Positions 11,272-21,520 of a stretch of 64,000 nt of DNA are shown here, piece after piece. The notes beneath the pieces were generated by a model, which did no database searches, was not told the DNA's origin, and saw only the letters and a program-made list of their open reading frames with translations. The position numbers and the translations under genes were made by a program. Position 1 is the first letter of the stretch, and every line of letters starts with the position of its first letter. This DNA comes from Aphelenchoides besseyi (lineage: Eukaryota; Nematoda; Chromadorea; Rhabditida; Aphelenchoididae), in the NCBI GenBank assembly GCA_024699855.1, contig JAMPIQ010000001.1:7130001-7194000 (forward strand), in the 5' to 3' direction.

Positions 11272-14200
11272 ATGGAGGACGATGAATTGGTGGGTGATTT
11301 TGGAGACGGCAATGTCAAACATATGCAAATGGAGTTGGCTCGACAGATCAGTACCGGTCAAGTGGTTGTGACACTACGCGGCGCTTGTCGAGAGCTCATT
11401 GATAATGCACTGGATGCTGGAGCAACTTCAATTGGCTAGTCGAAACGTTTTATGGAAGCTATTGAATCGTTTTAGAGGTTCGCACATATGAACACGGTGG
11501 TAAACAGCTCGAGGTTCACGATAATGGAACTGGTATACAGGTATTCTAAGAATACGATATCTGCACTAATTAATGAACATTTTAGTCGTCCAATTTTAAG
11601 GCTCTTTGTAAACCACACTCTACTTCAAAACTAGAAACAATGAGCGACTTCAACAAGCTTCTCACTTTTGGTTTTCGTGGTGAGGCGTTGAATGCGTTAG
11701 CGGCTTTAAGGTTTTTATAAGATTTAAGCTTTGATTAATAACTTTACTTTAGTGAACTGACAATAACTACTCGTCACAAAAGCGAACCGATTGCAACGAA
11801 ACTTGTGTTTTCGCCGTCTGGCAATATTCTTGAGCAATCCAAATGTCCGAGACAAATTGGAACAACAGTTAGCGTCGTTGAACTCTTCAAACCAATGGCT
11901 GTACGTCGAAAAGAATTTCTTCGAAATACAAAAAACGAGTTCATCAAATTACTCCACAGTGTTCAGTCGTTCGCTTTGTCTCGACCGGATGTCCGTTTTA
12001 CAGTTTCTAATACCATTGGATCGTATGTTTTCCCGAATTTAGCAGTTGATTGAGTAAACGTATTTAGAAAGATCAACAAAGTTCTTACAACAACTGGCAC
12101 CGATTCCACGTTGACCACGATCACCAATCTGTTTGGTCCGCGAACTGGAAAAAACAAGATTCTTGAGATTAAGAACGCGACTCCAGACGGCGATATTTTA
12201 TGTATGTATGGATTAAAAGAGAACGAAGCAACGCATAGTTCAACATATGATCCCATTGGTATAAGTGGATACGTGAGTTCGTGCGAATACGAAGCAGGAC
12301 ATCAAGGACCAGATCAGCAGTTTGTTTTCATCAACAAGCGACCGGTCGATTATGCAAAAGTAGGTGTGAAATTGTTGGGGTTTGGTGATTGTGTTTAGAT
12401 GTGCAAAGTCGCAAATGAAGTGTACAAGGGATTCAATCGGAACAAATATTGTACTTTGGTTTTGTTCATTGAGTTGGATCCTGGTGAGTTATAAAGCGGA
12501 ATTACAAGGCAGAAATTGTGCATTCAGCAATGATAGACGTCAATGTAACACCGGATAAACGAGTCGTCTTTTTGAAGAACGAACGCGAAGTTTTTGCAAA
12601 ACTACGAGCTTGTTTACTTCACACTTTTGAATCGTTGGAAGGAAAGGTACCACAATCTCGAATTTTGCGTTCAACTCAAACTCAACCTTTTCCTAAAGGA
12701 ATGAATGAATACACTCAAAGTATGCATGTGTTCGCAACGAGTTTTCATTTTGTTTTTAGTTCAAGGTAAAGAGAAAAAAGAGAAATCGAAGAGCAACGAC
12801 GATCAAAGACCGGTCACTGAAGCTGTGTCCATTTCACTTGCATTAAAATCGCGACAACAACCATCAACATCGAAGAAAACAGTTCAACAGCCGCCATCCA
12901 AACGCCAACGAACTCTTGAAGACTTCAATTTTACAGTGAACGATGATGGAGAAGACGCAATACAGTTTTTGCGAGAACGATATGAAAAACGAGTACGATT
13001 TCAAGAAAACAATCAGGTCGATTCGGACGATGTTTTGGATATCGACGAAGACATTTGGCGAGAATCGAATCAACGCAAAATGGTTGCTGCTGCTGCTTTG
13101 GCTTCACAGGATTCCAATCCGACGTCTGAACGGAATGCTCTTACTGACTATTTTGTTGAACAATCATTTCGACCAGTGCAATTGGATATGAACATTGTAA
13201 GTCCAAAGACTTTACATGCATTTGTATTCGTATTTTAAGCCAAATGCTGCTCCGTATGAGCACGATATCGACCCCGATTTTTATCGTCCAACCAGTCAAT
13301 CGATGGAATCAAGTAAAGGAGCAAACAAACAGTACAAAATGCCAATAAATCCCGAGGTCGCTGAAGAAATTTTGAAACAGAAACGAGAGAAACACGGCGA
13401 ACATTCCGATTTGCCTTCGACTTCACGTTCGACTGAGCCTAAGAATTCGTGCAATGATAAACACGATCAACAAGGAACTCAATTATCCAGTGTAACAACT
13501 CGAACCTTAAACTCTCCATTTGACGACACGGTTGACATCGAAAAATCGACAAATATGATGGAGGAAGTGTCTGCTTCGGAAGCAGAACAGCACTTGTCCT
13601 TGATGTTAAAGTAAGTGACACTTGTATGCTGAACTATTCTCCTCTTCAGTAAGGAGGACTTCTCAAACATGCTCGTGATTGGACAATTCAACAACGCCTT
13701 CATTCTCACGCGTCTTGGTCCTCACATGTTCATTGTCGATCAGCACGCGAGTGATGAGAAATACAATTTCGAACAACTGCAAGCAAATGAACGAGTGAAA
13801 TGTCAACTTTTGTTGAAACCAAAACCTTTAAAATTGGGCGCAATGGATGAAACGGTTTTGGAGCAAAATCTTGAGATATTCGAAGCAAACGGATTCAGAT
13901 TCGAGTTTCATCCAAACGGTTAGTTGACCCGCCAACAAACTCATTCGAATAGTTTTAGAAGACGTCGGCAACCGAATCCAGTTGACAGCAATTCCCGTTT
14001 TGAGTGGGTTTCAAATGGATGAAAATGATATCGACGAGATGCTGGGTGTCTTGGCAGATCAACCATCCGTTATGTATCGTCCGCTCAAACTTCGAAAGAT
14101 CTTTGCATCGCGTGCATGTCGAAAGTCGGTTATGTTTGGCACCGCATTGAGTCGACAAAAATTTACGGCGATTATTCGACACATGGCGACGATGGATTCA

Positions 14201-14383
14201 CCATGGGTTAGTTACGTGCACCTGCTGTTACATCTAGTAATTTAGAATTGTCCACACGGTCGTCCAACATTGCGTCACTTGTGCACGTTGAAATACGCCG
14301 TCGAAACGCCACTTACACTCAATCAAGAAGAAATCGAAAACAAGAATCAAAATGAGAATGTTAATCCAATTGCGGAAGCATGA
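11272..14383 (+). CDS. PMS2: DNA mismatch-repair MutL homologue PMS2
   Basis: PMS2 is the endonuclease subunit of MutL-alpha (with MLH1). The GHKL ATPase motifs are in order: RELIDNALDAGAT (catalytic Glu), EVHDNGTGI, HSTSKL and TFGFRGEALNALAAL. The transducer domain ends with FINKRPVDYAK and VNVTPDKRVVFL. A long variable linker with a Q/S/P-rich stretch spans about 12.8-13.6 kb. The C-terminal nuclease carries the metal-binding motif DQHASDEKYNFE (DQHA-x2-E-x4-E), ACRKSVMFGTAL and CPHGRPTLRH. All endonuclease signatures appear intact, so the protein should be catalytically competent. The start follows a TTTCTAAG acceptor (ends 11268), suggesting trans-splicing 3 bases before the ATG. About eleven exons. 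Confidence 0.96.
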
Positions 14384-14566
14384 ATCATTGAAATGGCTTT
14401 ATTACTATTGTTCCTTATTACATGTTGTGTTTTGTTGCATTGACAGCTATGTGTTAGAATCACTTAATACATGAGAACGCATAATACTCAAATTTGCATA
14501 ACATTCAGTTGTCGGTTTCCAGACGACAATTTGAACGCCGAATCGGCGCCGCATCATCAGACCAAC

Positions 14567-14879
14567 ATGAAGGAATACTACGAAGAAACAATTCGGAAGT
14601 TAAAGCAAAATCACGAAACCGAGATTGTCGATTTGCAGAAGGACTATGAAACTGAGATTGGATATTTGAAGGAGGACCATGAAACTGCCTTCAATAATTT
14701 GATTGACGATCAAAGTCGTACGGGACGCATTGAATGAAGCGCACGAAGTCGAACTCCGCCGTATGGAGACTCAACTGAACTATGCGCAAAGGGAGCGCGA
14801 TGAGTACAGGGCCAAATGCGAAGAATTGGAGAAGAGAATTTTAAACGAAGCCAACCGACGCGACAAGCTCGACAATTGA
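14567..14879 (+). pseudogene. Broken coiled-coil gene with hendecad repeats
   Basis: An ORF starting MKEYYEETIRKLKQ contains three 11-residue coiled-coil units of the form [QK]x[DN][HY]ETE[IA]xxL. It ends at a TGA near 14737. From about 14711 another frame takes over (VRDALNEAHEVELRRMETQL...EELEKRILNEANRRDKLDN) and stays open, coiled-coil-like, to the stop at 14877-14879. No intron signal separates the two, so a single-base frameshift is the simplest reading. It could be a decayed gene or an assembly error. A TTCAG acceptor near 14510 precedes the open frame. Partner and family are unknown. Confidence 0.5.
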
Positions 14880-16151
14880 ACTCTTTTACAGTTTGTCCAT
14901 TAGATGATTTCCATGTCCATCGTCGTAAAAGTGATTTTCGAAAATAAAAATCCATATTGAAATATCGGAAGGATTCGCAAAAATTTATTACTTTTTCACC
15001 TCTCTTATTTTTGAGGCCGTTTCTTAGCAAATGGATCGACATTACCACAGACTATTTTGTAACCTCAAATTTGAGATAGTAAGCCGATTAACAACAAATG
15101 GAAAAGCTGGGCAGTCGAAGAGTAACACTGAAATTATCACTTGAACTTTGTCCCAGTGAAATGTTGAGGGATTAAGAACTAACGGTTGTACCTCGTAGAT
15201 AAGCTCTCAAACAAAGCGTGCTTTGAAACGACGGCACATGCCGATTTCGACAAGTTTGTTGAACGTATTGATAATATTCGAGTTGGTGTTCGCTTATTCA
15301 GAAACTTCTGTCTTCCTAATTTTTAAAGCTCTTTGAGTCAAAATCGTCGGCTCAAAGTTTATTCCGATGCTTGAAGAACAGTCGTGTGCTTTTGCAAGCA
15401 CACTCATCTTCACAACTAGTAATTGCTTACTTAAACGTTGCTTTTGCTAATAAGTTTGTCAACTTTAGTTAGAAGTACACACGACTCCAAGCAACTTTCA
15501 ACGCGCGGTCACGAGAGACCGGGCTACTGTAACGTCCCGTTATAAATCCCTTCTTAATCAAGCTCTAGAACGTCGCACCCCTTACCCCGCCTCCAGATGA
15601 TCGTCGACGAAACTCCTCTCCACCCAATAAGTCACTTCGACCTTTTCTCTTCATTAAGTGTAGTTGTGTATTTTTATTTCGTCTGTCGCTTAAATAAACT
15701 TCTCTATCATCTAAGTAGACTTATTCGATTTTATTGTAAGGAGAATACAAAACCTTACTCTACTGGAGAGACACGTTTACAATCCGGCGTTGCTTTTGCG
15801 CCGCGTCTTTGGCAGCCCATCCACAAATTGAGTCGTGGTAGAGTAGGCGCGCAGTAAGAAGTTTCGCAGTCATGTTTTCGGTTCAGAAACTGGCATCTTT
15901 GTGAACCTTCCACTACAGTTCTCCAAATAGCGCCAAGAACTTATTTGAATACCCGAAAATTGACGTGTTTTCGAATGACTATCGCAACCACCCAAAGATC
16001 TTGTCTCTTTGAGTTGGGCAGTGTGAATTCGCCTTTTGTCAACTCGAACGGCATCAAGATTGTTGTCTTACAACGTTTATAGACCTCCGTTGGGGATTAT
16101 CGTTGTAGATCTGGACCTTCGAGCTTTTCAATAATCGTTTAGATTTTAGTA
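14880..16151. other. Gene-free stretch with LTR-like segment
   Basis: No gene recognised. The stretch includes the LTR-like element described separately and a locally G+C-richer patch (15.48-15.9 kb). A minus-strand ORF at 14710-15048 has no recognisable features. Confidence 0.4.
15528..15781 (+). mobile_element. Possible solo LTR of a Ty3-like retrotransposon
   Basis: The segment starts TGTAACGTCCCG, a beginning seen in many Ty3/gypsy LTRs, with TATAAAT at 15541-15547. AATAAA lies at 15693-15698, and the segment can be closed with ...TTTACA at 15781. The order TG, TATA, polyA signal, CA is that of an LTR of about 250 bases. No target-site duplication was found, no second copy is in the window, and no gag-pol adjoins it. 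An ordinary promoter could look similar. Confidence 0.25.
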
Positions 16152-17255
16152 ATGACGGAAACAAACGCTCCACCAGTCGATCGCAATTACATGGGGAGAT
16201 TTCGGCTACTAGGCCATCCTTTAACGTATTCTTTTGAGAGTCGTTTCTTCATATGTAATTCCGGTGGCGACTTTACGGTTGTCGACTTATTCCAAACGAA
16301 GACAAGGTAATTATACAGGCTTTTGTGTTGAACTTTTCATTTAGAGAACTTTCTTCTAAATTTTCAACGGCAACAATTGGAGGTGTTCCATTGAAAACAG
16401 ATGACGAACTCATTATTGTTAAGAGTGCCTTTGCATTTGATTTGAACACAATGCTCATATTGTTCACTCTGCGCGACTCTGCATATTTGGCAAATGGAGA
16501 AATCGACTTCAAACGATCGACGGTGTTCGTCAAACAAACCACCAAAGTGACACTCTCTTTTTAACTTGGTTATGCTAGGTGGCTTCCACTATCTTATCCG
16601 CCAAACGTGTACGAAGGAGTGGTCTTGAATGTTTACAACCATAGAGATGACAGTGATTTTTTTATCGTTAAGATGGAGACCAATGACGAACTCCAACTAT
16701 CTCACCTTAAAGTCCCAATGACTATGACGGGTATTGAGTGTTTCGACGGCGTTATTTACGGTCTAGTTTATAACGGGACTGTTTACAATCGACGAAAGAT
16801 TGATATGGTAAAGTTCTCGATCGCAAGCGGCACGTGTATTCAAGAACCGACAATCAATTGGCAAATAGTAGAATGTCCGATTTTGGTATTATTACTATTC
16901 TTGACGCAATAATTGAAGTTTACGGTTTAGCTCGAGCGTGTGATAGTAGGAAGTGCATTTTGTTGTATCGGAAGAAAAATTTTTGTGCGCGATACGTATC
17001 TCGGTAAACATATATCCAGGATCATATCATTGGATTTGGATACGAAAAAGTGTCAGAGAACGTCCTTCGAGTTCACCCGTTCAATTCAATCAATGCACAG
17101 TGATGGAGAACGAACGCTTATTGTGAGTACAGGTGATGAAACGACAATAAGTATTCATCGATTCGTCTTCAAGTAAGTTGAGGTTCAAATCAACGATTCA
17201 CAAGAAACACTTCAGTCAGCCCGATAAACTTTCCGTTTGGTCTGGTTGCGCTTGA
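16152..17255 (+). CDS. Uncharacterised protein, beta-rich, four or five exons
   Basis: I do not recognise the family. The spliced frame starts MTETNAPPVDRNYMGRFRLL and continues through FESRFFICNSGGDFTVVDLF, FDLNTMLILFTLRDS, EGVVLNVYNHRDD and FDGVIYGLVYNGTVY. It then runs through VGSAFCCIGRKIFVRD, ISLDLDTKKCQRTSFEF and a stop after LSVWSGCA. Alternating short hydrophobic strands and turns suggest a beta-propeller-like fold, but no blade signature was identified. The second intron (16525-16578, 54 nt, donor GTTCGT) is needed to skip an in-frame TAA at 16562. If that intron is not used, this is a pseudogene. No signal peptide or membrane segment was seen. Confidence 0.6.
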
Positions 17256-17285
17256 AACGTATCTTCGACACTCGGTCTTCGGCTT

Positions 17286-18020
17286 ATGGCTTCATTCTCA
17301 GCCAACTGCCTACCAATTTCAAACACAAATGTCCCTTTCCATAGCCTTCAAATAAAGTTAATCTTATGGGTTTCATACAGTGAATTCAGTAGCCATGTCA
17401 CCACTCCATTACCTAGTATCAAACCAAACTTGGAAGCGGAACTCCGAAGAAGCTGTGCGAGAAACAATTTCGCGCTTGGTTGACAAACTACGAAACCAAT
17501 CTCTGCAACTCGTTAGTTCGAATAAGCTATGGGCTAAAGAAACTCGTCGAGTGCCTAGAGATGTGGAAAAACATGAAAGATAAGAACCTGAGCGAAGATT
17601 CTGTATTTCTGCAAACAATTGGATGTTCGTCTCAGCAAAGTAATGACCAATTTCCAATCTCCGACCAATCAAGCGAAGAAAACAATGGCAGGCAAAGAAT
17701 AGAACAGTACGTGAAGATGCTTCAAAACCGCGTCAGATATTTTGCTGCAATGTTTCATGCGGCCGTCGAGTACTATGAAGAGGTCGAATGAAGATTGGAT
17801 GTTTTACATTCCTAGTCTTGGTCTCGAACTACTGGATTGTTGTATCTATTAACAAAGAACTTTTACGTTTGACATTTGTTGTATTAGGAAACAAAAGAAT
17901 CAGTTGGACCAAACGACTGCTTATCGTTGGGCGTTTTATTCAAAGTCTAAAGAGAAATCGAAAGCCGATCAGAGTTTAAAATTGGTCCTGAACATTGTTG
18001 AAAGTCGATTGTATTTGGCG
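17286..18020 (+). CDS. Hypothetical gene, exon model unresolved
   Basis: Several adjoining open segments look coding but do not join cleanly. One is a helical stretch containing LTNYETNLCNSLVRISYG, KKLVECLEMWKNMKDK and RVRYFAAMFHAAVEYYEE (17.45-17.79 kb). Another is EDWMFYIPSLGLELLDCC (17.79-17.85). A third is KQKNQLDQTTAYRWAFYS...LNIVESRLYLA (17.89-18.02), after a TTGTTGTATTAG acceptor. Introns and a possible frameshift prevent a firm model. An ATG at 17286 may be the start. The product, if real, is unrecognised. Decay of a tandem family member is an alternative. Confidence 0.3.
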
Positions 18021-18193
18021 TAATATCGTCGTTGCAAGTCTTCGTACTGCAATAACTTTGCTGCCCGACACTCAGCGATTCTCTCACCTCAGCTCTGCTT
18101 ATTAGTACAACGGGATTCTCTACAACCATCTACTAATTAACTGTTATTTCTTTGTTGTTTACTTTGCAATCGGCGTTTTTATGGAAATAACCG

Positions 18194-18367
18194 AAAATTG
18201 CATATGTGAACGGATATCTTCATTCCGGTCTTGGGATTGTCGCTAATAAACGTTTTGGACAAGAGGAGTTGCAATACGAGAGAAATGTTTTCTATTCGTT
18301 TAAACAAGATATCTACACCTTCACGGTTGAACAGTATAGTAATTCGATCATTAGCTTTGTCCGTTAA
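18194..18367 (+). pseudogene. Isolated exon-like segment, paralogue of the one at 21.43 kb
   Basis: An open frame reads KIAYVNGYLHSGLGIVANKR, then FGQEELQYERNVFYSFKQD and IYTFTVEQYSNSIISFVR before a stop. It has no start codon and no clear partner exon. A second, shorter version of the LH-x-G-L...E-x-LQYER core lies at 21434-21520, in the same strand and frame. The pair is best explained as remnants of a duplicated gene of unknown family. Confidence 0.35.
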
Positions 18368-18471
18368 CACAATTGCGGATATTGGAGCTTACAGCACAAA
18401 CGATCTCCTTATTGCGGTCTTGCAAATCCGACACGTTTGTTCTTGAAATCTGAGAACAAATCATTGGCTTG

Positions 18472-19926
18472 TTAAAAGAGTTCGAATATACCGTGTATCA
18501 CGCAATAACTTCGAAGAAATGGATCTGAATTTTGTATCGTTGTTAAAAATACACGCACATATTTCAACCTCCCAAAATCCATGGAGAATATTGACGTTCA
18601 GCGATGAGCAATTCACAGCGATCGTTTCCCAAGTTGGACACCAGCTCCTTGGAATTAACTGCATATTTGATCCCGCCAATCTCAAAGTGGAGTTTCCAAC
18701 GTCGTTTGCAGGAAATGAAGTACGAAGATTCCTCTCTTTTAGCTCCAATCGCTTTCACGATTTCTTGAATGATTTTGTATGGTAAGAGAATATGGCTTGC
18801 TCCTAAAACGACTTCAACTAACACGATTGCTTTCAACCTGAATCAGTGATAACGTCGGTTTGCTTGAGCTTTTCAACATAGCTTCCAGCGTGTATTGCGG
18901 TCATTTCGAACTCCCATTGTAAAGCAAAACGGTTCAATTTGTTCCATCCAATCACATCACCACAATACGGTGGTTTTTCTCCAAGAGTCAAAACTCCCTA
19001 GGTTGCGATGTGAAAGTTAGGATAACGAACAAACCAACCGCATGGTCACACTCGTCTTCACCGTCTGGACACGAACGGAAGACGACCGTGAAAATGGGTT
19101 CAGTCACCAGACTCTCAGCTATCATTTGTTCAAAAACCGATCTACAAATCTGTGCGTTCTCAATAAACGTTCTCATATTACGTCATCTTTTGATCGGAAC
19201 GCGAAAATCCAAGTCCCAATACTCCTTGATCGCCGTCTAAAATTTCCGATGCGGCTCCAAAAATGATCGGGTTCTTCAATTTGAATTGACGTTTACAAGC
19301 CGGATCTCCGAACTAAATTCCTGAGGAATTAGATGATAAGTTAAGATAAGTTTACAGCGAACTTGTCTTCATAAATGTCGCCTGTGGTTTGTCCGATTCC
19401 ATAAGTGACATCAAATTTCTGATTAAGATCCCGTGATGTATTGGACAGTTCCGGTATGTAAACGCCCTGATTTGTTGCACAATACTCGCTATAACGACCA
19501 ACATTTGAGCACCCTTTTTTTGGAATCCACAAGAAATTTGACCCTAAACAGTAGCTAACAAAACTGAAAAACAGATGACCGACCAGTATCTAAAATGCAG
19601 TATTTAAACTCCAACTTAATTTCCTTTCTTACCGAGAATTACTCTAAATGCTTGAGAAGGAGTACCAACAGAAATGATCGCTAAATATTATGGTGATATT
19701 CAGAGTCTCTAAAGTTTCTAACCCTCATATAAGGTCTTATCGTAACGACTTGATACCGATTGTGAATAAACGTCGTGCATCAATAGTTTTCCAGTTTCTG
19801 AATTCGTTTTATGAGAAAAATTAATCGACAGTCACAACCTTTTCGTCTCTTGTGAAGCGAAACGGAGAACTGACCGTCGACTAAACTTGTCCACAGAATT
19901 AAAATCGCAGTCAATCGACAGAACAT
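18472..19926 (-). CDS. Secreted pepsin-family (A1) aspartic protease
   Basis: The protein starts MFCRLTAILILWTSLVDGQF, a signal peptide, followed by the basic propeptide start SVSLHKRRK. The first active-site motif is rebuilt across an intron as DTGSNFLWIP (family DTGSSNLWVP, one residue shorter). The flap region YGIGQTTGDIYED follows, then QGVLGLGF, a GVLTLGEKPPYCGDV block and WNKLNRFALQWEFEM. The second active site is DSGASHILLP, again split by an intron; DSG occurs in other A1 enzymes such as BACE. The C-terminus is WILGDPFLRSYCVI then a stop, several residues short of pepsin. Both catalytic Asp are present, so activity is plausible, in the lysosome or gut lumen. At least eight small introns. 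Confidence 0.82.
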
Positions 19927-20331
19927 GTTTCTGGTAAGTATCGATTAGGCGTGGAATTCGGAAAAATCTGTTGGTCCACTGGTTACTCTGTTTGCGTCAG
20001 AAATTTATGTCTACCTGATTCTTCGGTCTTGTATTGGACGTTTTGTTTAGTTAGCTGCGTTCGACATATTTCCGGTATTCGAGTGGATTCGAACAAATTT
20101 GCTTTTCACGTTCAAGTTTTGTAATCAAAAGCCAAAGAACATACAAATTAAGCTGTTCATGGAGTTAAAAACTGATTGCCAAGTAGTCGAAATGAAATGC
20201 AAATTCGAGATCAAATCCGATCTTTCACACTTACAGTTGCGTCTGTCATTTTAATTGGATGTTAATGAAAGACTGGTTAACGGTTTTTAGTCTGCAAGGA
20301 GACATGTTCCTTTTCCGGTATGTCATCTATT

Positions 20332-20754
20332 TTAGTCGCCAAATGTCGTGAGTTTGGTGTTGGCATCAGGTTCCTGCGTGGGATTTCGAATAAATCCGTG
20401 GATTTGAGGAACGGAAGTCACGAAAGTAGTCCGATTGTTTGCCAAGGGTTGACAATGCTCAAATTGGAGAAATTTACGCGACTGCGATTTCGTTGAAATT
20501 CCACTGATGAACTCTTCTTTTAGAAGAGTTTTCCAACGATCGAGTTGGTTTGAGTTCATTGGACCAAAAGAACGTTTAGAGACTCCAGAATGCAAGCCAT
20601 TGTTTTGCTTAGGGAATCTGATGACGTCCGCATTTATTGAATAGCCCACGATTTTATATTCCCGAACTTTTAGACGGTTATCGTAGTTAACTTTGAAACG
20701 AATTGTATCAAACACTGAAAACACGTTATCCGTGAGCTTCTCAGCTTGTTCCAC
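20332..20754 (-). CDS. Hypothetical exon-like ORF
   Basis: A 140-codon open frame contains VFSVFDTIRFKVNYDNRLKV and VREYKIVGYSINADVIRFP, then a low-complexity tail ending TTFGD. It has no ATG start of its own and no upstream exon could be joined, so it would be a 3' exon at best. I do not recognise it. It lies upstream of the aspartic protease on the same strand, and could equally be chance open sequence. Confidence 0.22.
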   Translation of the reverse strand: MEQAEKLTDNVFSVFDTIRFKVNYDNRLKVREYKIVGYSINADVIRFPKQNNGLHSGVSKRSFGPMNSNQLDRWKTLLKEEFISGISTKSQSRKFLQFEHCQPLANNRTTFVTSVPQIHGFIRNPTQEPDANTKLTTFGD

Positions 20755-21433
20755 AAAAGAAGTTGGTTACTGATCAAAAGTCATAAATATAAATGCGGAG
20801 TGCGAGAACATTTCGACGGTGATGAGTTTGGACGTCAACTTGGGAGACAACAACACGTCAATCAACTGTCGAATCTTTGAGTTGTTTTGGCAAACTTGTT
20901 GCCCATTTCACCAAGTTTTACCGTGCTTTCGATTAATGGTGTTGGGCGCGTAAATTTCGCGACACTAATGTATTGCTCACTCAAAGCAAATGATGTTATT
21001 CGTGATGGGAAGTTGACTGTTCGTTCTTCGATGGTGTTTGGCGACGTGGATTACGGAAATTTACGACTAAGTTTTCGTAAGGTCGTCTGCTTACTGTACT
21101 TCGAATTCGTCGGCGTTCTTCGATCCAGGAAGTAAAAGCATTCAAATGTACAATTCGTAATCCCTCTTAAAATTTTACATTTCAAATCAACGTGTTTCAT
21201 TAGTCACTCAAGCGCAAAGCCCAAGGTTACAAGAGCGAAGCCGTTTCGCTGGTCTGGACGATGAGCAACCACAGAAATTGGCACAAAAGCTCTTGCCAGC
21301 TAATTCGCCGGAATCACCTACTCGAAACGAATAAAAAACAAGGGGATTAGCGCAATGAGTATTTCGTTGACCGTTTACAACGCGGTTGTTTGGGCTTTTG
21401 AAGTCCAAAAAAGTGTTCTTGTGATTTTGCAAA

Positions 21434-21520
21434 CTTCACCCCACGCACACTGGTCTAAATTCCCAGAGGTGTGGACGAGAGAAGTTGCAATACGAGCGAA
21501 CTAGTATTCTATTTCTGTCC
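21434..21520 (+). pseudogene. Eroded copy of the 18.2-kb exon
   Basis: The frame reads LHPTHTGLNSQRCGREKL then QYERTSILFLS and a stop. It aligns with the 18194-18367 segment over LH...GL...[GQR]-E-x-LQYER. At DNA level about 40 bases around GTTGCAATACGAG are shared with one indel. It is a remnant, not a gene. Confidence 0.3.

Noticed and set aside
16535..16590. In-frame TAA making the 16.15-kb gene a pseudogene
   Set aside because: A 54-nt GTTCGT...GCTAG intron removes the stop and keeps frame on both sides, so an intact gene is the simpler reading, although the donor is weak.
18519..18785. 88-codon plus-strand ORF and 17.4-19.2 kb small plus-strand ORFs
   Set aside because: Those beyond 18472 are the antisense shadow of the aspartic protease exons, which carry recognisable motifs on the minus strand.
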